Assembly (NCBI GenBank): GCA_016716625.1 | Contig: JADJVJ010000001.1 | Coordinates: forward strand, 1,612,001-1,676,000 | Direction: 5' to 3' | DNA length: 64,000 bases | DNA from: Nostocoides sp. | GTDB lineage: Bacteria > Actinomycetota > Actinomycetes > Actinomycetales > Dermatophilaceae | Shown: positions 35,273 to 42,225 of the stretch, in pieces | Layout: each line of letters begins with the position of its first letter | Position numbering within the stretch: the stretch's first letter is position 1 | The notes under the pieces: model-generated | Told to the model about the DNA's origin: nothing | Databases searched by the model: none | What the model saw: only the letters and a program-made list of their open reading frames with translations | Position numbers and translations under genes: made by a program

Positions 35273-36046
35273 TCAGTTCGGCCCGGCCGGGCGGACCACC
35301 GGCTCGGCGAGCCAACTGTGGATCGGTTCGGCGGCCGCGAGGTTTCCGTTGCCCGGCAGGGCTTGCGGCGGCCCGTCCGGGTGCGTGGTCACGACGGTGA
35401 GGACGAAGTGCCCATCGCGGCGCCACCACCCCGGGAAGGTTGCGCCGCTCTCACCCTGCACGACCTCCAGAGCGGCCCAGCCGTCCGGGCCCACGCTGTC
35501 CTGCACGCGGACCTCCACGCTGCGAGTGTCGGCGCGCAGGCCGACTTTGAGCACCTTGAGGGCGGCTTCTTTGGCAGACCACAACAGGTTGGCGTCGACG
35601 GCGACCTGGCCCCGGGCGCGCACCCAGGCCGCCTCGCCTGCGGTGAGGAAGTCCTCGACGAAACCAATGGTGCGCTCTTCGACGAGTTCGAGGTCGATCC
35701 CGACCGGACCCCGGGCCTGGCTGCCGGCCGGGCGGATGAGCGCCACGGCATGGCCGGCGCGGTCGGTGAGCGAGACCTCGAGGTCGAGGACCGCGCCGTC
35801 GAGGACGACATAGGGTGCGCCGCTCGGGTGGTTGAGCATGCCGATGCGCCCGCAGGTTGCCGGGTCGTCACCCAGGCTGAGGACCGCGGCCACCGCCCGC
35901 TTGCCCACGGCCCGGCGGAGCAGGAACTCGGTGCGACGCTTGGTGAACCGGATCTGGGCGAGCCGCTCACGTTCGAGCGCGGCCAGCCAGTCCTCGCCAG
36001 CGGGGATGGTGTCCTCCCCGCAGGCGTACCACAGCGGTCCGGTCAC
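35273..36046 (-). CDS. 4'-Phosphopantetheinyl transferase (Sfp type)
   Basis: A 257-residue enzyme that transfers phosphopantetheine from CoA to carrier domains. It has the two diagnostic motifs: VGIDLELVE, with the metal-binding Asp, and WSAKEAALKVLKVG, with the Glu and Lys that bind Mg and CoA. The N-terminal part, RFTKRRTEFLLRRAVGKRAV, resembles the substrate-binding half of Sfp-like enzymes. It is convergent with the carboxylase gene, whose stop is ten bases away, and is the obvious candidate to activate the five carrier domains of the synthase. Whether it can modify their Thr is an open question. The length fits two fused subdomains. Confidence 0.9.
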   Translation of the reverse strand: MTGPLWYACGEDTIPAGEDWLAALERERLAQIRFTKRRTEFLLRRAVGKRAVAAVLSLGDDPATCGRIGMLNHPSGAPYVVLDGAVLDLEVSLTDRAGHAVALIRPAGSQARGPVGIDLELVEERTIGFVEDFLTAGEAAWVRARGQVAVDANLLWSAKEAALKVLKVGLRADTRSVEVRVQDSVGPDGWAALEVVQGESGATFPGWWRRDGHFVLTVVTTHPDGPPQALPGNGNLAAAEPIHSWLAEPVVRPAGPN

Positions 36047-36058
36047 GGCGCGATCAAC

Positions 36059-36751
36059 TCAGAACCCGAAGTCCCCGCCACCGAAGTCCCCGCCACCGAT
36101 GTCCCCGAAGCCTCCTCCGGAGTCGCCCCAGCCACCGGAGTCGCCCGCCCCACTCGCCTCTCCCCAGCCACCGGAGTCGGCGGACTCGTTGCCGCCGGTG
36201 TCGCTGGACTCTGCGCCCTCGCCGACTCCGCTGGCCTCGCCGACAGCAGCCGCCTCCGGCGAGGAGTCGTAGCCCTGGAAGAGCATCGAAGCCATCGCCG
36301 AGCCGATCATCATGCCCGCGACCGTACCGAGCATGCTGCCGCCGATGACCCGGCCCATGGAGAGGCCGCCGGCCCCCGCGAACGAGCCACCGGACAGGGT
36401 GCGCGGCAGGTACCCCGGCTGGCGCATCTCCGCGCGAGTAGCGGCGCGCGCCAGGTCGGCCGGTTCGGCGGAGGTGGCCCGCTCACCTGGGGGCAGTGAC
36501 TCGCCCAGTTGCTGCAGCAATTGTCGGCGCTGCTCCGCAGTGAGCTGGGCGAAGGCCTCGGCGTGGACGGCCTCGATCTGCTCCGGGGTCGCCGTGCGGA
36601 GCAGGTACCGGTAGCGGGCGACGGCCCGCTCGTCCTCGCTTGCTTCGGCGCCGCGTCCGTGCGCTCGGGGCTGTTCACAGGCGTTGCCGGCGTTCTGCCA
36701 CGGCCGCGCCGGTTGCTCTGGGCGTCCGAAGAGCCGGTCGAGAATGCCCAT
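36059..36751 (-). CDS. Hypothetical protein with acidic Gly-rich C-terminus
   Basis: About 230 residues from ATG 36751 (MGILDRLFGRPEQPARPW). A helical region (about 45-90) rich in Gln/Glu/Arg (RYRYLLRTATPEQIEAVHAEAFAQL) is followed by a hydrophobic Gly/Met stretch (about 130-158, GGSMLGTVAGMMIGSAMASMLF) that could enter the membrane. The tail alternates Gly with Asp/Trp/Phe and ends GGGDFGGGDFGF. Similar tails occur in small actinobacterial proteins of unknown function. It starts 12 bases from the PPTase stop on the same strand reading towards it, so the two may be co-transcribed. No function assigned. Confidence 0.75.
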   Translation of the reverse strand: MGILDRLFGRPEQPARPWQNAGNACEQPRAHGRGAEASEDERAVARYRYLLRTATPEQIEAVHAEAFAQLTAEQRRQLLQQLGESLPPGERATSAEPADLARAATRAEMRQPGYLPRTLSGGSFAGAGGLSMGRVIGGSMLGTVAGMMIGSAMASMLFQGYDSSPEAAAVGEASGVGEGAESSDTGGNESADSGGWGEASGAGDSGGWGDSGGGFGDIGGGDFGGGDFGF

Positions 36752-36868
36752 GGGTGCTCCCTGTCTCGATGGGTCGACGCCAGCCGCCGGACCCTTCATG
36801 CGTGCCAACGCCATCGTGCCCCATCGGCGTTCCCGACCGACAGGGGCGGCATACGGGACAATGGGCTG

Positions 36869-37501
36869 GTGACCGACGCGGCGCTCAGGCGTAACCTCCT
36901 CGAACAGCTCATGGACGCCGGGCGGCTCGTCGTCGAGCGGGGCCTCGTCCTCGCCAGCGGTGGCAACCTCAGTGTCCGGGTGCCCGGCACGGACACGATG
37001 CTCGTCACCGCCTCGGGCACCTGGCTGGACCGGCTTCGACCGGGGGACTTCGCGGAACTGACCCTCGGCGGCGAACACCGCGGCGGTCCGCGCCCCTCGG
37101 TCGAGTGGCGCCTGCACGCCCGCACGTATGCCGTGCGTGCCGATGTCGAGGCCGTGGTCCACCTGCACCCGCAGCATGTCCTGCTTGTCGACCTGCTCGG
37201 TGAGCGGATCCGGTTCACCACCCTGGACCACCGGTTCTATCTCGGGAGCGCGGGGCGGGTGCCGTTCGCGCCAGCGGGGAGCATCGAGCTCGCCGAGTCG
37301 GCGGCCCAGGCCGCGCAGGACCATGACGCCGTCGTCCTCGCGCACCACGGATGCTCAACGCTTGGCGCGACCGTCGAGATGGCCCTGCGTCGGGCACTCA
37401 ACCTCGAAGAGGCCGCAACGATGACCTACCGTCTGCTGCTCGCCGGCAACCACGAGGCGGACTTTCCGGAGGAGTGGCGGGACCGGATCATCGACGTCTG
37501 A
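36869..37501 (+). CDS. Class II aldolase/adducin family protein
   Basis: About 210 residues from GTG 36869 (TDAALRRNLLEQLMDAGRLV). Family motifs are clear: the phosphate-binding ASGGNLSVRV, zinc ligands in VVHLHPQHV, and the third His in VLAHHGCSTLG. Members include fuculose-1-phosphate aldolase, methylthioribulose-1-phosphate dehydratase (MtnB) and the Ald2-type aldolases of the DHAP shunt. Because mtnA lies 1.5 kb away (39032-40072, opposite strand), a methylthioribulose-phosphate substrate is plausible, but that is inference. Divergent from the Gly-rich gene; satD follows 56 bases downstream with its own promoter. Confidence 0.88.
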   Translation: MTDAALRRNLLEQLMDAGRLVVERGLVLASGGNLSVRVPGTDTMLVTASGTWLDRLRPGDFAELTLGGEHRGGPRPSVEWRLHARTYAVRADVEAVVHLHPQHVLLVDLLGERIRFTTLDHRFYLGSAGRVPFAPAGSIELAESAAQAAQDHDAVVLAHHGCSTLGATVEMALRRALNLEEAATMTYRLLLAGNHEADFPEEWRDRIIDV

Positions 37502-37524
37502 GCACCCGACCTGAAGGGTTTTAC

Positions 37525-37557
37525 TTCACTTTCACATGATGAAAGTATAATCTTCAT
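37525..37557 (+). promoter_or_regulatory. satD promoter with perfect -10 and overlapping palindrome; leaderless start
   Basis: An AT-rich island in GC-rich DNA. TATAAT at 37546-37551 is a perfect -10. The transcript would begin about seven bases later, at the ATG at 37558, so the mRNA is probably leaderless; there is no ribosome-binding site. The inverted repeat ACTTTCA-CATGA-TGAAAGT (37528-37546) fills the spacer upstream of the -10 and touches its first base, an ideal place for a repressor. A -35 element is weak (TTCACT, 37525-37530). Confidence 0.75.
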
Positions 37558-38235
37558 ATGTTGGGAATGAAGGCTGAGCCCGGATCCTGCACTCTCCTCG
37601 GTGACGTCGTCGCCTCGCGGGGGGCCGTGGACCGCCGCGCACTCCACCACACCCTCGAGGAGGCCCTGCGTGCCGTCAACGCCACGGTGCCAGCACACAG
37701 CGCCTTGAGGGTGACCGTGGGAGATGAGTTCCAGGGGCGCTACGACACCGTCGGGGCGGCGCTCGATGCGGCGCTGCGGACTCGCCTCGAACTGCTCCCC
37801 CGCATTGACGTGCGCGTCGGCATCGGACGTGGAAGCGTTGAGGTGTTCGACGATGACCGCGGCCTCGAGGATGGACCGGGATGGTGGGCCGCTCGGGCGG
37901 CCATCGTCGCCGTCGCGGGGACTTCCACGCGGGCCGCGACTCGCTCCCTCCGCACGGCATACGCCCTGCCGCTCACCGCCGGCGACCCCCATGAGCAGAC
38001 TCGGACACCCGAGGAGTGGGCCATCAACGCGGCGCTCATCACCCGGGACGCCCTCATCGGCGGACTCGACGAGCGCTCCCTGCGCATCCTGCGCGCGCTG
38101 GTGCGCTCACAGGCCACCCAGGCCGAGATCGCCGAACTGGAGGGGATCAGCCCCTCGGCGGTCTCCCAGCGGGTCCGCACGGGCGGCATCGGTGCCATTC
38201 TGGAGTCCCACACACTGCTCAGGAGGCTGCCATGA
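37558..38235 (+). CDS. satD: SatD family protein with C-terminal helix-turn-helix
   Basis: A 225-residue protein. The N-terminal part (TLLGDVVASRGAVDRRALH, residues about 12-30) and GDEFQGRY match the SatD family, whose members are of poorly defined function; the name comes from a streptococcal acid-tolerance locus. The C-terminus (about 180-210, RSQATQAEIAELEGISPSAVSQRVRTGG) is a clear helix-turn-helix, so the protein may bind DNA, possibly the palindrome in its own promoter. The ATG at 37558 has no ribosome-binding site but sits at the expected transcription start. Its stop overlaps the next gene start (ATGA), indicating coupling. Confidence 0.82.
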   Translation: MLGMKAEPGSCTLLGDVVASRGAVDRRALHHTLEEALRAVNATVPAHSALRVTVGDEFQGRYDTVGAALDAALRTRLELLPRIDVRVGIGRGSVEVFDDDRGLEDGPGWWAARAAIVAVAGTSTRAATRSLRTAYALPLTAGDPHEQTRTPEEWAINAALITRDALIGGLDERSLRILRALVRSQATQAEIAELEGISPSAVSQRVRTGGIGAILESHTLLRRLP

Positions 38236-39017
38236 CCTGGCTCGGCGCGCTATTGACGGCCGTCGGGTTGACCGACCTGCTCCGCGGGTTCGGACTCAAC
38301 CGGCGCTGGGCGGCGGCCATCGGCGTCACGAGTGGAGTGCTGGCCATCCCCGTGGCCGGGCGTGGGGGCTGGGGGGATGCCGCCGCAGGCGTGCTCGTCG
38401 GCGCCATCGTCATCCTCTGGGTGTACCTCACCCGACGTGCGGGATCGGCGCGGCCGCATGCCGCGGCCCTGGCCCTTGCGGTGCTCGGCGTGGGGGCGGC
38501 TGTCCTGGTCGCCTTCTCCGGCCTCTCGGTCAAGCCAGGCGGCTCGGTCCTGGAGGACTGGCTGCGTTCCCTCGAGGTGGGGCCGGTGCGGTTCGTCGAG
38601 GCCAGCCACGCCATGCTGCTGTTCGGGGTTCTCCTGGTCAATCTCGCGACCGGAAACCTCGTCGTCCGGCTCGTCCTGGTGAGCACCGGGGCCCTGCGGC
38701 CCGCCGACATCAACCCCGCGCCACCCTCGACCCCCAGCACCGGCCCGGCCGCCGAGTTGCGCGGCGGTCGGCTACTCGGCCCCATGGAGCGGCTGCTCAT
38801 CGTCGGGCTCGGCCTCGCCGGGCAGCTCACCGCCGCGGGCCTGGTCATCGCGGCCAAGGGCCTCATCCGGTTCCCCGAACTGCAAGCCAAGCGCAGCGAT
38901 ACCGAGGAGGTTCAGGGCGCCGGGATCGACCAGGTGACCGAGTACTTCCTCGTGGGGTCATTCGTGTCCTGGCTCTTCGCCCTGACCAGCCTGGTCAGCC
39001 TCGGCCTGGTGCAGTAG
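38232..39017 (+). CDS. Multi-pass membrane protein coupled to satD
   Basis: About 261 residues from ATG 38232, which has an AGGAGG seven bases upstream and overlaps the satD stop by four bases. I count about seven hydrophobic segments, including the N-terminal MTWLGALLTAVGLTDLLRGF, DAAAGVLVGAIVILWVYL, AALALAVLGVGAAVLVAFS, a pair near residues 135-160, LIVGLGLAGQLTAAGLVIAAKG and a last FLVGSFVSWLFALTSLVSLGL. It has no transport signature that I can name. The pairing suggests that the SatD protein regulates or works with this membrane protein. Confidence 0.8.
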   Translation: MTWLGALLTAVGLTDLLRGFGLNRRWAAAIGVTSGVLAIPVAGRGGWGDAAAGVLVGAIVILWVYLTRRAGSARPHAAALALAVLGVGAAVLVAFSGLSVKPGGSVLEDWLRSLEVGPVRFVEASHAMLLFGVLLVNLATGNLVVRLVLVSTGALRPADINPAPPSTPSTGPAAELRGGRLLGPMERLLIVGLGLAGQLTAAGLVIAAKGLIRFPELQAKRSDTEEVQGAGIDQVTEYFLVGSFVSWLFALTSLVSLGLVQ

Positions 39018-39031
39018 GCGAGACGCGGCGG

Positions 39032-40072
39032 TCAGCTCACGTCGCGCGGCACCTGCCCGAGCGAGGCCTCGAGCACCCCGCGCTCGGTGGCGATGGCCGA
39101 GACGAGCCGGGCTGGGGTGACGTCGAAGGCCGGGTTGAACCCGCGGGAGCCCTGCGGCGCGACCAGGGCGCCGGCGACGTGGGTCACCTCGTCCTCGGAG
39201 CGAAGCTCGATCTCGATGTCCCCGCCGTGCGCGGTCGCGAGGTCCACGGTCGACCATGGCGCCGCGACCATGAACGGGATTCCGGCATCGGCGCAGGCCA
39301 GCGCCACGCCGAGCGTTCCGATCTTGTTGGCGACGTCCCCGTTCCCGGCAATCCGGTCCGCCCCGACAACGGCGACATCGACCAGACCCCGCAGGATGGT
39401 CGACGCGGCGGCACCGTCGGCCTGGACGACATGGTCGATCCCGGCGTCGGCGAGCTCGTATGCCGTGAGCCGTGACCCTTGGAGCAGGGGCCGGGTCTCG
39501 TCGGCATACACGATCTCCAGCCGGCCACGCTCGTGCAGTTCGCAGAGCACGCCGAACCCCGTGCCCCACGCAGCGGTCGCGAGTGCCCCGGTGTTGCAGT
39601 GCGTTATGGCCCGCAGCCGTGGGCGGTCGATCCGAGCGAGCAACCAATCGGCGCCGAGCCGTGACAGCTCGCGGTTCGCGGCCTCGTTCGCGGCCGCGAC
39701 CCGGTGGGCGGCCGACAGCACGACCACCCGCCCCTGAGGCATGAGCGGACGCACCTGGTCGACCCCCCAGGCAAGGTTGACCGCGGTGGGCCGGGCCAGC
39801 CGCACCCGCTCGACCGCCGCCTGCACCTGCGCCGGGCTCCACCCGCGCCGGGCGCCCTCGTCCATCGCGAGCGCCACTCCCATCGCCCCGGCAACCCCCA
39901 ACGCTGGCGCGCCTCGGACCGCGAGTTCCTGGATCGCCGTGACGAGGCCATCGGTCGTGGTGATCTCCCGATCGACCGCTTGGCCGGGCAGCAGGGTCTG
40001 GTCGAGCAGCCGGATACCGCCGCGACCGTCCGAGCCGATGGTTTCGTCCCACCTGATCGCGGCGATCGTCAT
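39032..40072 (-). CDS. mtnA: S-methyl-5-thioribose-1-phosphate isomerase
   Basis: A 346-residue enzyme of the eIF2B-alpha-like fold that interconverts methylthioribose-1-phosphate and methylthioribulose-1-phosphate in methionine salvage. Signatures: RGAPALGVAGAMGVALA near residue 55, the catalytic cysteine in ITHCNTGALATAAWGT, and the catalytic Asp region VVGADRIAGNGDVANKIGT. It starts at ATG 40072, overlapping the oligopeptidase stop by four bases, so the two are co-translated although no metabolic link is obvious. No other mtn gene is adjacent, but a class II aldolase that could use its product lies at 36869-37501. Confidence 0.94.
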   Translation of the reverse strand: MTIAAIRWDETIGSDGRGGIRLLDQTLLPGQAVDREITTTDGLVTAIQELAVRGAPALGVAGAMGVALAMDEGARRGWSPAQVQAAVERVRLARPTAVNLAWGVDQVRPLMPQGRVVVLSAAHRVAAANEAANRELSRLGADWLLARIDRPRLRAITHCNTGALATAAWGTGFGVLCELHERGRLEIVYADETRPLLQGSRLTAYELADAGIDHVVQADGAAASTILRGLVDVAVVGADRIAGNGDVANKIGTLGVALACADAGIPFMVAAPWSTVDLATAHGGDIEIELRSEDEVTHVAGALVAPQGSRGFNPAFDVTPARLVSAIATERGVLEASLGQVPRDVS

Positions 40073-42225
40073 GACTGCTCCTTGGTCTGGGGGCCGACGC
40101 CCAGTTGGTCGAGGACGAACGCCCACTCCCACGCAATCTGCTCCCACGCGGCGTAGCGGCCGCTGCGCCCACCGTGTCCGGCGACCATCTCGGTGCGCAG
40201 CAGGATCGGTCGCGTGGCCGGGTCGTTGGTCACCGTTGCCCGCAGCCGGGCCACCCACTTGGCCGGCTCGGTGAAAAACACTCGGGTGTCGTTGAGGCTT
40301 GTCGTGGCGAGAATCGCTGGATATCCCTGTGCGGACAGGTTCTCGTAGGGCGTGTACCCGCGCATACACGCATAGACCTCGGGGTCGGCCAGCGGGTTGC
40401 CCCACTCCTCCCACTCCCCCACGGTCAGCGGGAGGTCCGGTCGCAGCATGGTCGTCAGCGCGTCGACGAAGGGCACCGCCGCGTGCACCACCCGCCAGCG
40501 AGCCGGGTCGAGGTTGACCACCGCACCGACGAGCAGTCCCCCCGCCGACCCACCTTCGAGCGCCATCCGCGCCGGGTCACCCCAGCCAGCCGCGATGAGT
40601 GCGTCCGCGCAGGCCAGGGTGTCGGTGAAGCTGTGCGGCTTGTCGAGCAGCTTGCCGTGGTCGTACCAGTGCCGGCCCATCTCGCCGCCACCGCGAACGT
40701 GGGCGACGGCATAGACGACTCCGCGGTCGATAAGGCTCAGCCGGGCGACGGAGAAGTAGGGGTCACTGGAGACCTCGTAGGCCCCGTATGCCGTGACCAC
40801 GGCCGGGTGCGAACCGTCCGGGACGAGGTCGGCCCTGTGGACGACGGAGATCGGGACCGAGGTGCCGTCCGGTGCACTCGCCCAGAGCCGACTCTCGGCG
40901 TAGTGGGCCGGGTCGAAGTCCCCGAGCACGCTCTGCTGCTTGAGCAGGGTTCGCTCCCGGGTGGCCAGGTCCAACTCGAGCACGGTGTGCGGGGTGACGA
41001 AGGACTCGACGACGATCTGGAGAGCGGTTGCCGCGTACTCGAGGTTGCTGCCCAGGCCGAGGGTGCGCACCGGTGCGTCCACCTGCACCGCCCACGGGGT
41101 GCCGAAACCGCCAACGGCGGTGTCGTCGCGCGGAATCACCCGCAGTGCGGTCTGCCCTTCGGCGCGCAGCGAGAGCACCACGGCGTCGGCGAAAGCATCC
41201 GTCCCGAGGAAGCGCTCCCCCGGGGTGGAGTTGAGCCAGGGAACCCACTGCTCGTGGCTAGTGGCCTCGAGTGGCGCCCAGGCGAGGTCTCCCTCGGGAT
41301 TGTCGGCGGTGTGCACGATGACGAGCCGGTCGTGGCAGGGCTCCACGTCGTATTCCACGCCTTCACGTCGCGGAGCAACCACCCGCAAGGCGCCCAAGGG
41401 GTCCTCGGCCGGCAGCAGGCGCACCTCGGTCGTGGTCTTGGTGCCCAGGCCGACGATGAGCCACCGTTCGTCGCGGCTGGTGTCCAGGCCCATCCAGAAA
41501 CGTTCGTCGGTTTCACGGTGGAGCAGGACGTCCTCGGCCGGATCGCGGCCCACCCGATGGCGCCACAGTTCGTGCGGGCGCCAGGCGTCATCGACCCTGA
41601 GGTAGAAGAGGTACTCCCCGCTGGCATCGAACTCACAGCCGTAACCGATGCCGCGCACACTGTCGTCGAGCACCTCGCCGGTCTCGATGTCGCGGACCAC
41701 GACATCGAAGCGCTCATCGCCCGCGGTGTCGACGGCGAACGCGACGCGAGTGTGGTCCCGACTCACGGTGAGCGCACCGAGCGCGAAGAACTCGTTCTCG
41801 CCGGCCTCGACATTGCTGTCAACGATGACCTGCTCGCCGGCGACGGGTCCGCCGTCGGTCTCCGGTCGCGCCTCGCCGCTCACCCGGGGTGACCGGGCGG
41901 ACACGGCATACTGCTGACCCTCCACGGTGCGCGAGTAGTACCACCATGGCCCGCTCGCCACTGGAACGGAGAGGTCGCTTTCCTTCACCCGAGACTTGAT
42001 CTCCTGGAAGATGCTGCGCCGCAACGGTTCCAGGTGAGTGGTGCGGGCTTGGGCGTAGTCATTCTCGGCCTCGAGGTAGCCCACGACGTCCGGGTCCTCG
42101 CCGTCGCGGAGCCACTCGTAGGGATCCTGCACGACGTCGCCGTGGTGCTCCCGGAGGATCGGCCGCACCGGCGCAACCGGCGGCGCGGGGAGGGCGGCCG
42201 GGTCGGGGCTGGTCGGGTCAGCCAC
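40069..42225 (-). CDS. ptrB: Prolyl oligopeptidase family protease (oligopeptidase B type)
   Basis: About 718 residues with no signal peptide, so probably cytoplasmic. An N-terminal beta-propeller domain (DPYEWLRDGEDPDVVGYLEAEN near the start) is followed by the S9 catalytic domain: the nucleophile in EGGSAGGLLVGA, Asp in the following region and His in MVAGHGGRSGRYAAWEQ. The motif YGAYEVSSDPYFSVARLSLIDRG and HVRGGGEMGRHWYDHGK are typical of oligopeptidase B, which cuts small peptides after Arg/Lys. I prefer the GTG at 42225 (VADPTSPDPAALP), overlapping the dnaE stop by eight bases; an ATG at 42303 would give a longer overlap. Confidence 0.9.
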   Translation of the reverse strand: MADPTSPDPAALPAPPVAPVRPILREHHGDVVQDPYEWLRDGEDPDVVGYLEAENDYAQARTTHLEPLRRSIFQEIKSRVKESDLSVPVASGPWWYYSRTVEGQQYAVSARSPRVSGEARPETDGGPVAGEQVIVDSNVEAGENEFFALGALTVSRDHTRVAFAVDTAGDERFDVVVRDIETGEVLDDSVRGIGYGCEFDASGEYLFYLRVDDAWRPHELWRHRVGRDPAEDVLLHRETDERFWMGLDTSRDERWLIVGLGTKTTTEVRLLPAEDPLGALRVVAPRREGVEYDVEPCHDRLVIVHTADNPEGDLAWAPLEATSHEQWVPWLNSTPGERFLGTDAFADAVVLSLRAEGQTALRVIPRDDTAVGGFGTPWAVQVDAPVRTLGLGSNLEYAATALQIVVESFVTPHTVLELDLATRERTLLKQQSVLGDFDPAHYAESRLWASAPDGTSVPISVVHRADLVPDGSHPAVVTAYGAYEVSSDPYFSVARLSLIDRGVVYAVAHVRGGGEMGRHWYDHGKLLDKPHSFTDTLACADALIAAGWGDPARMALEGGSAGGLLVGAVVNLDPARWRVVHAAVPFVDALTTMLRPDLPLTVGEWEEWGNPLADPEVYACMRGYTPYENLSAQGYPAILATTSLNDTRVFFTEPAKWVARLRATVTNDPATRPILLRTEMVAGHGGRSGRYAAWEQIAWEWAFVLDQLGVGPQTKEQS

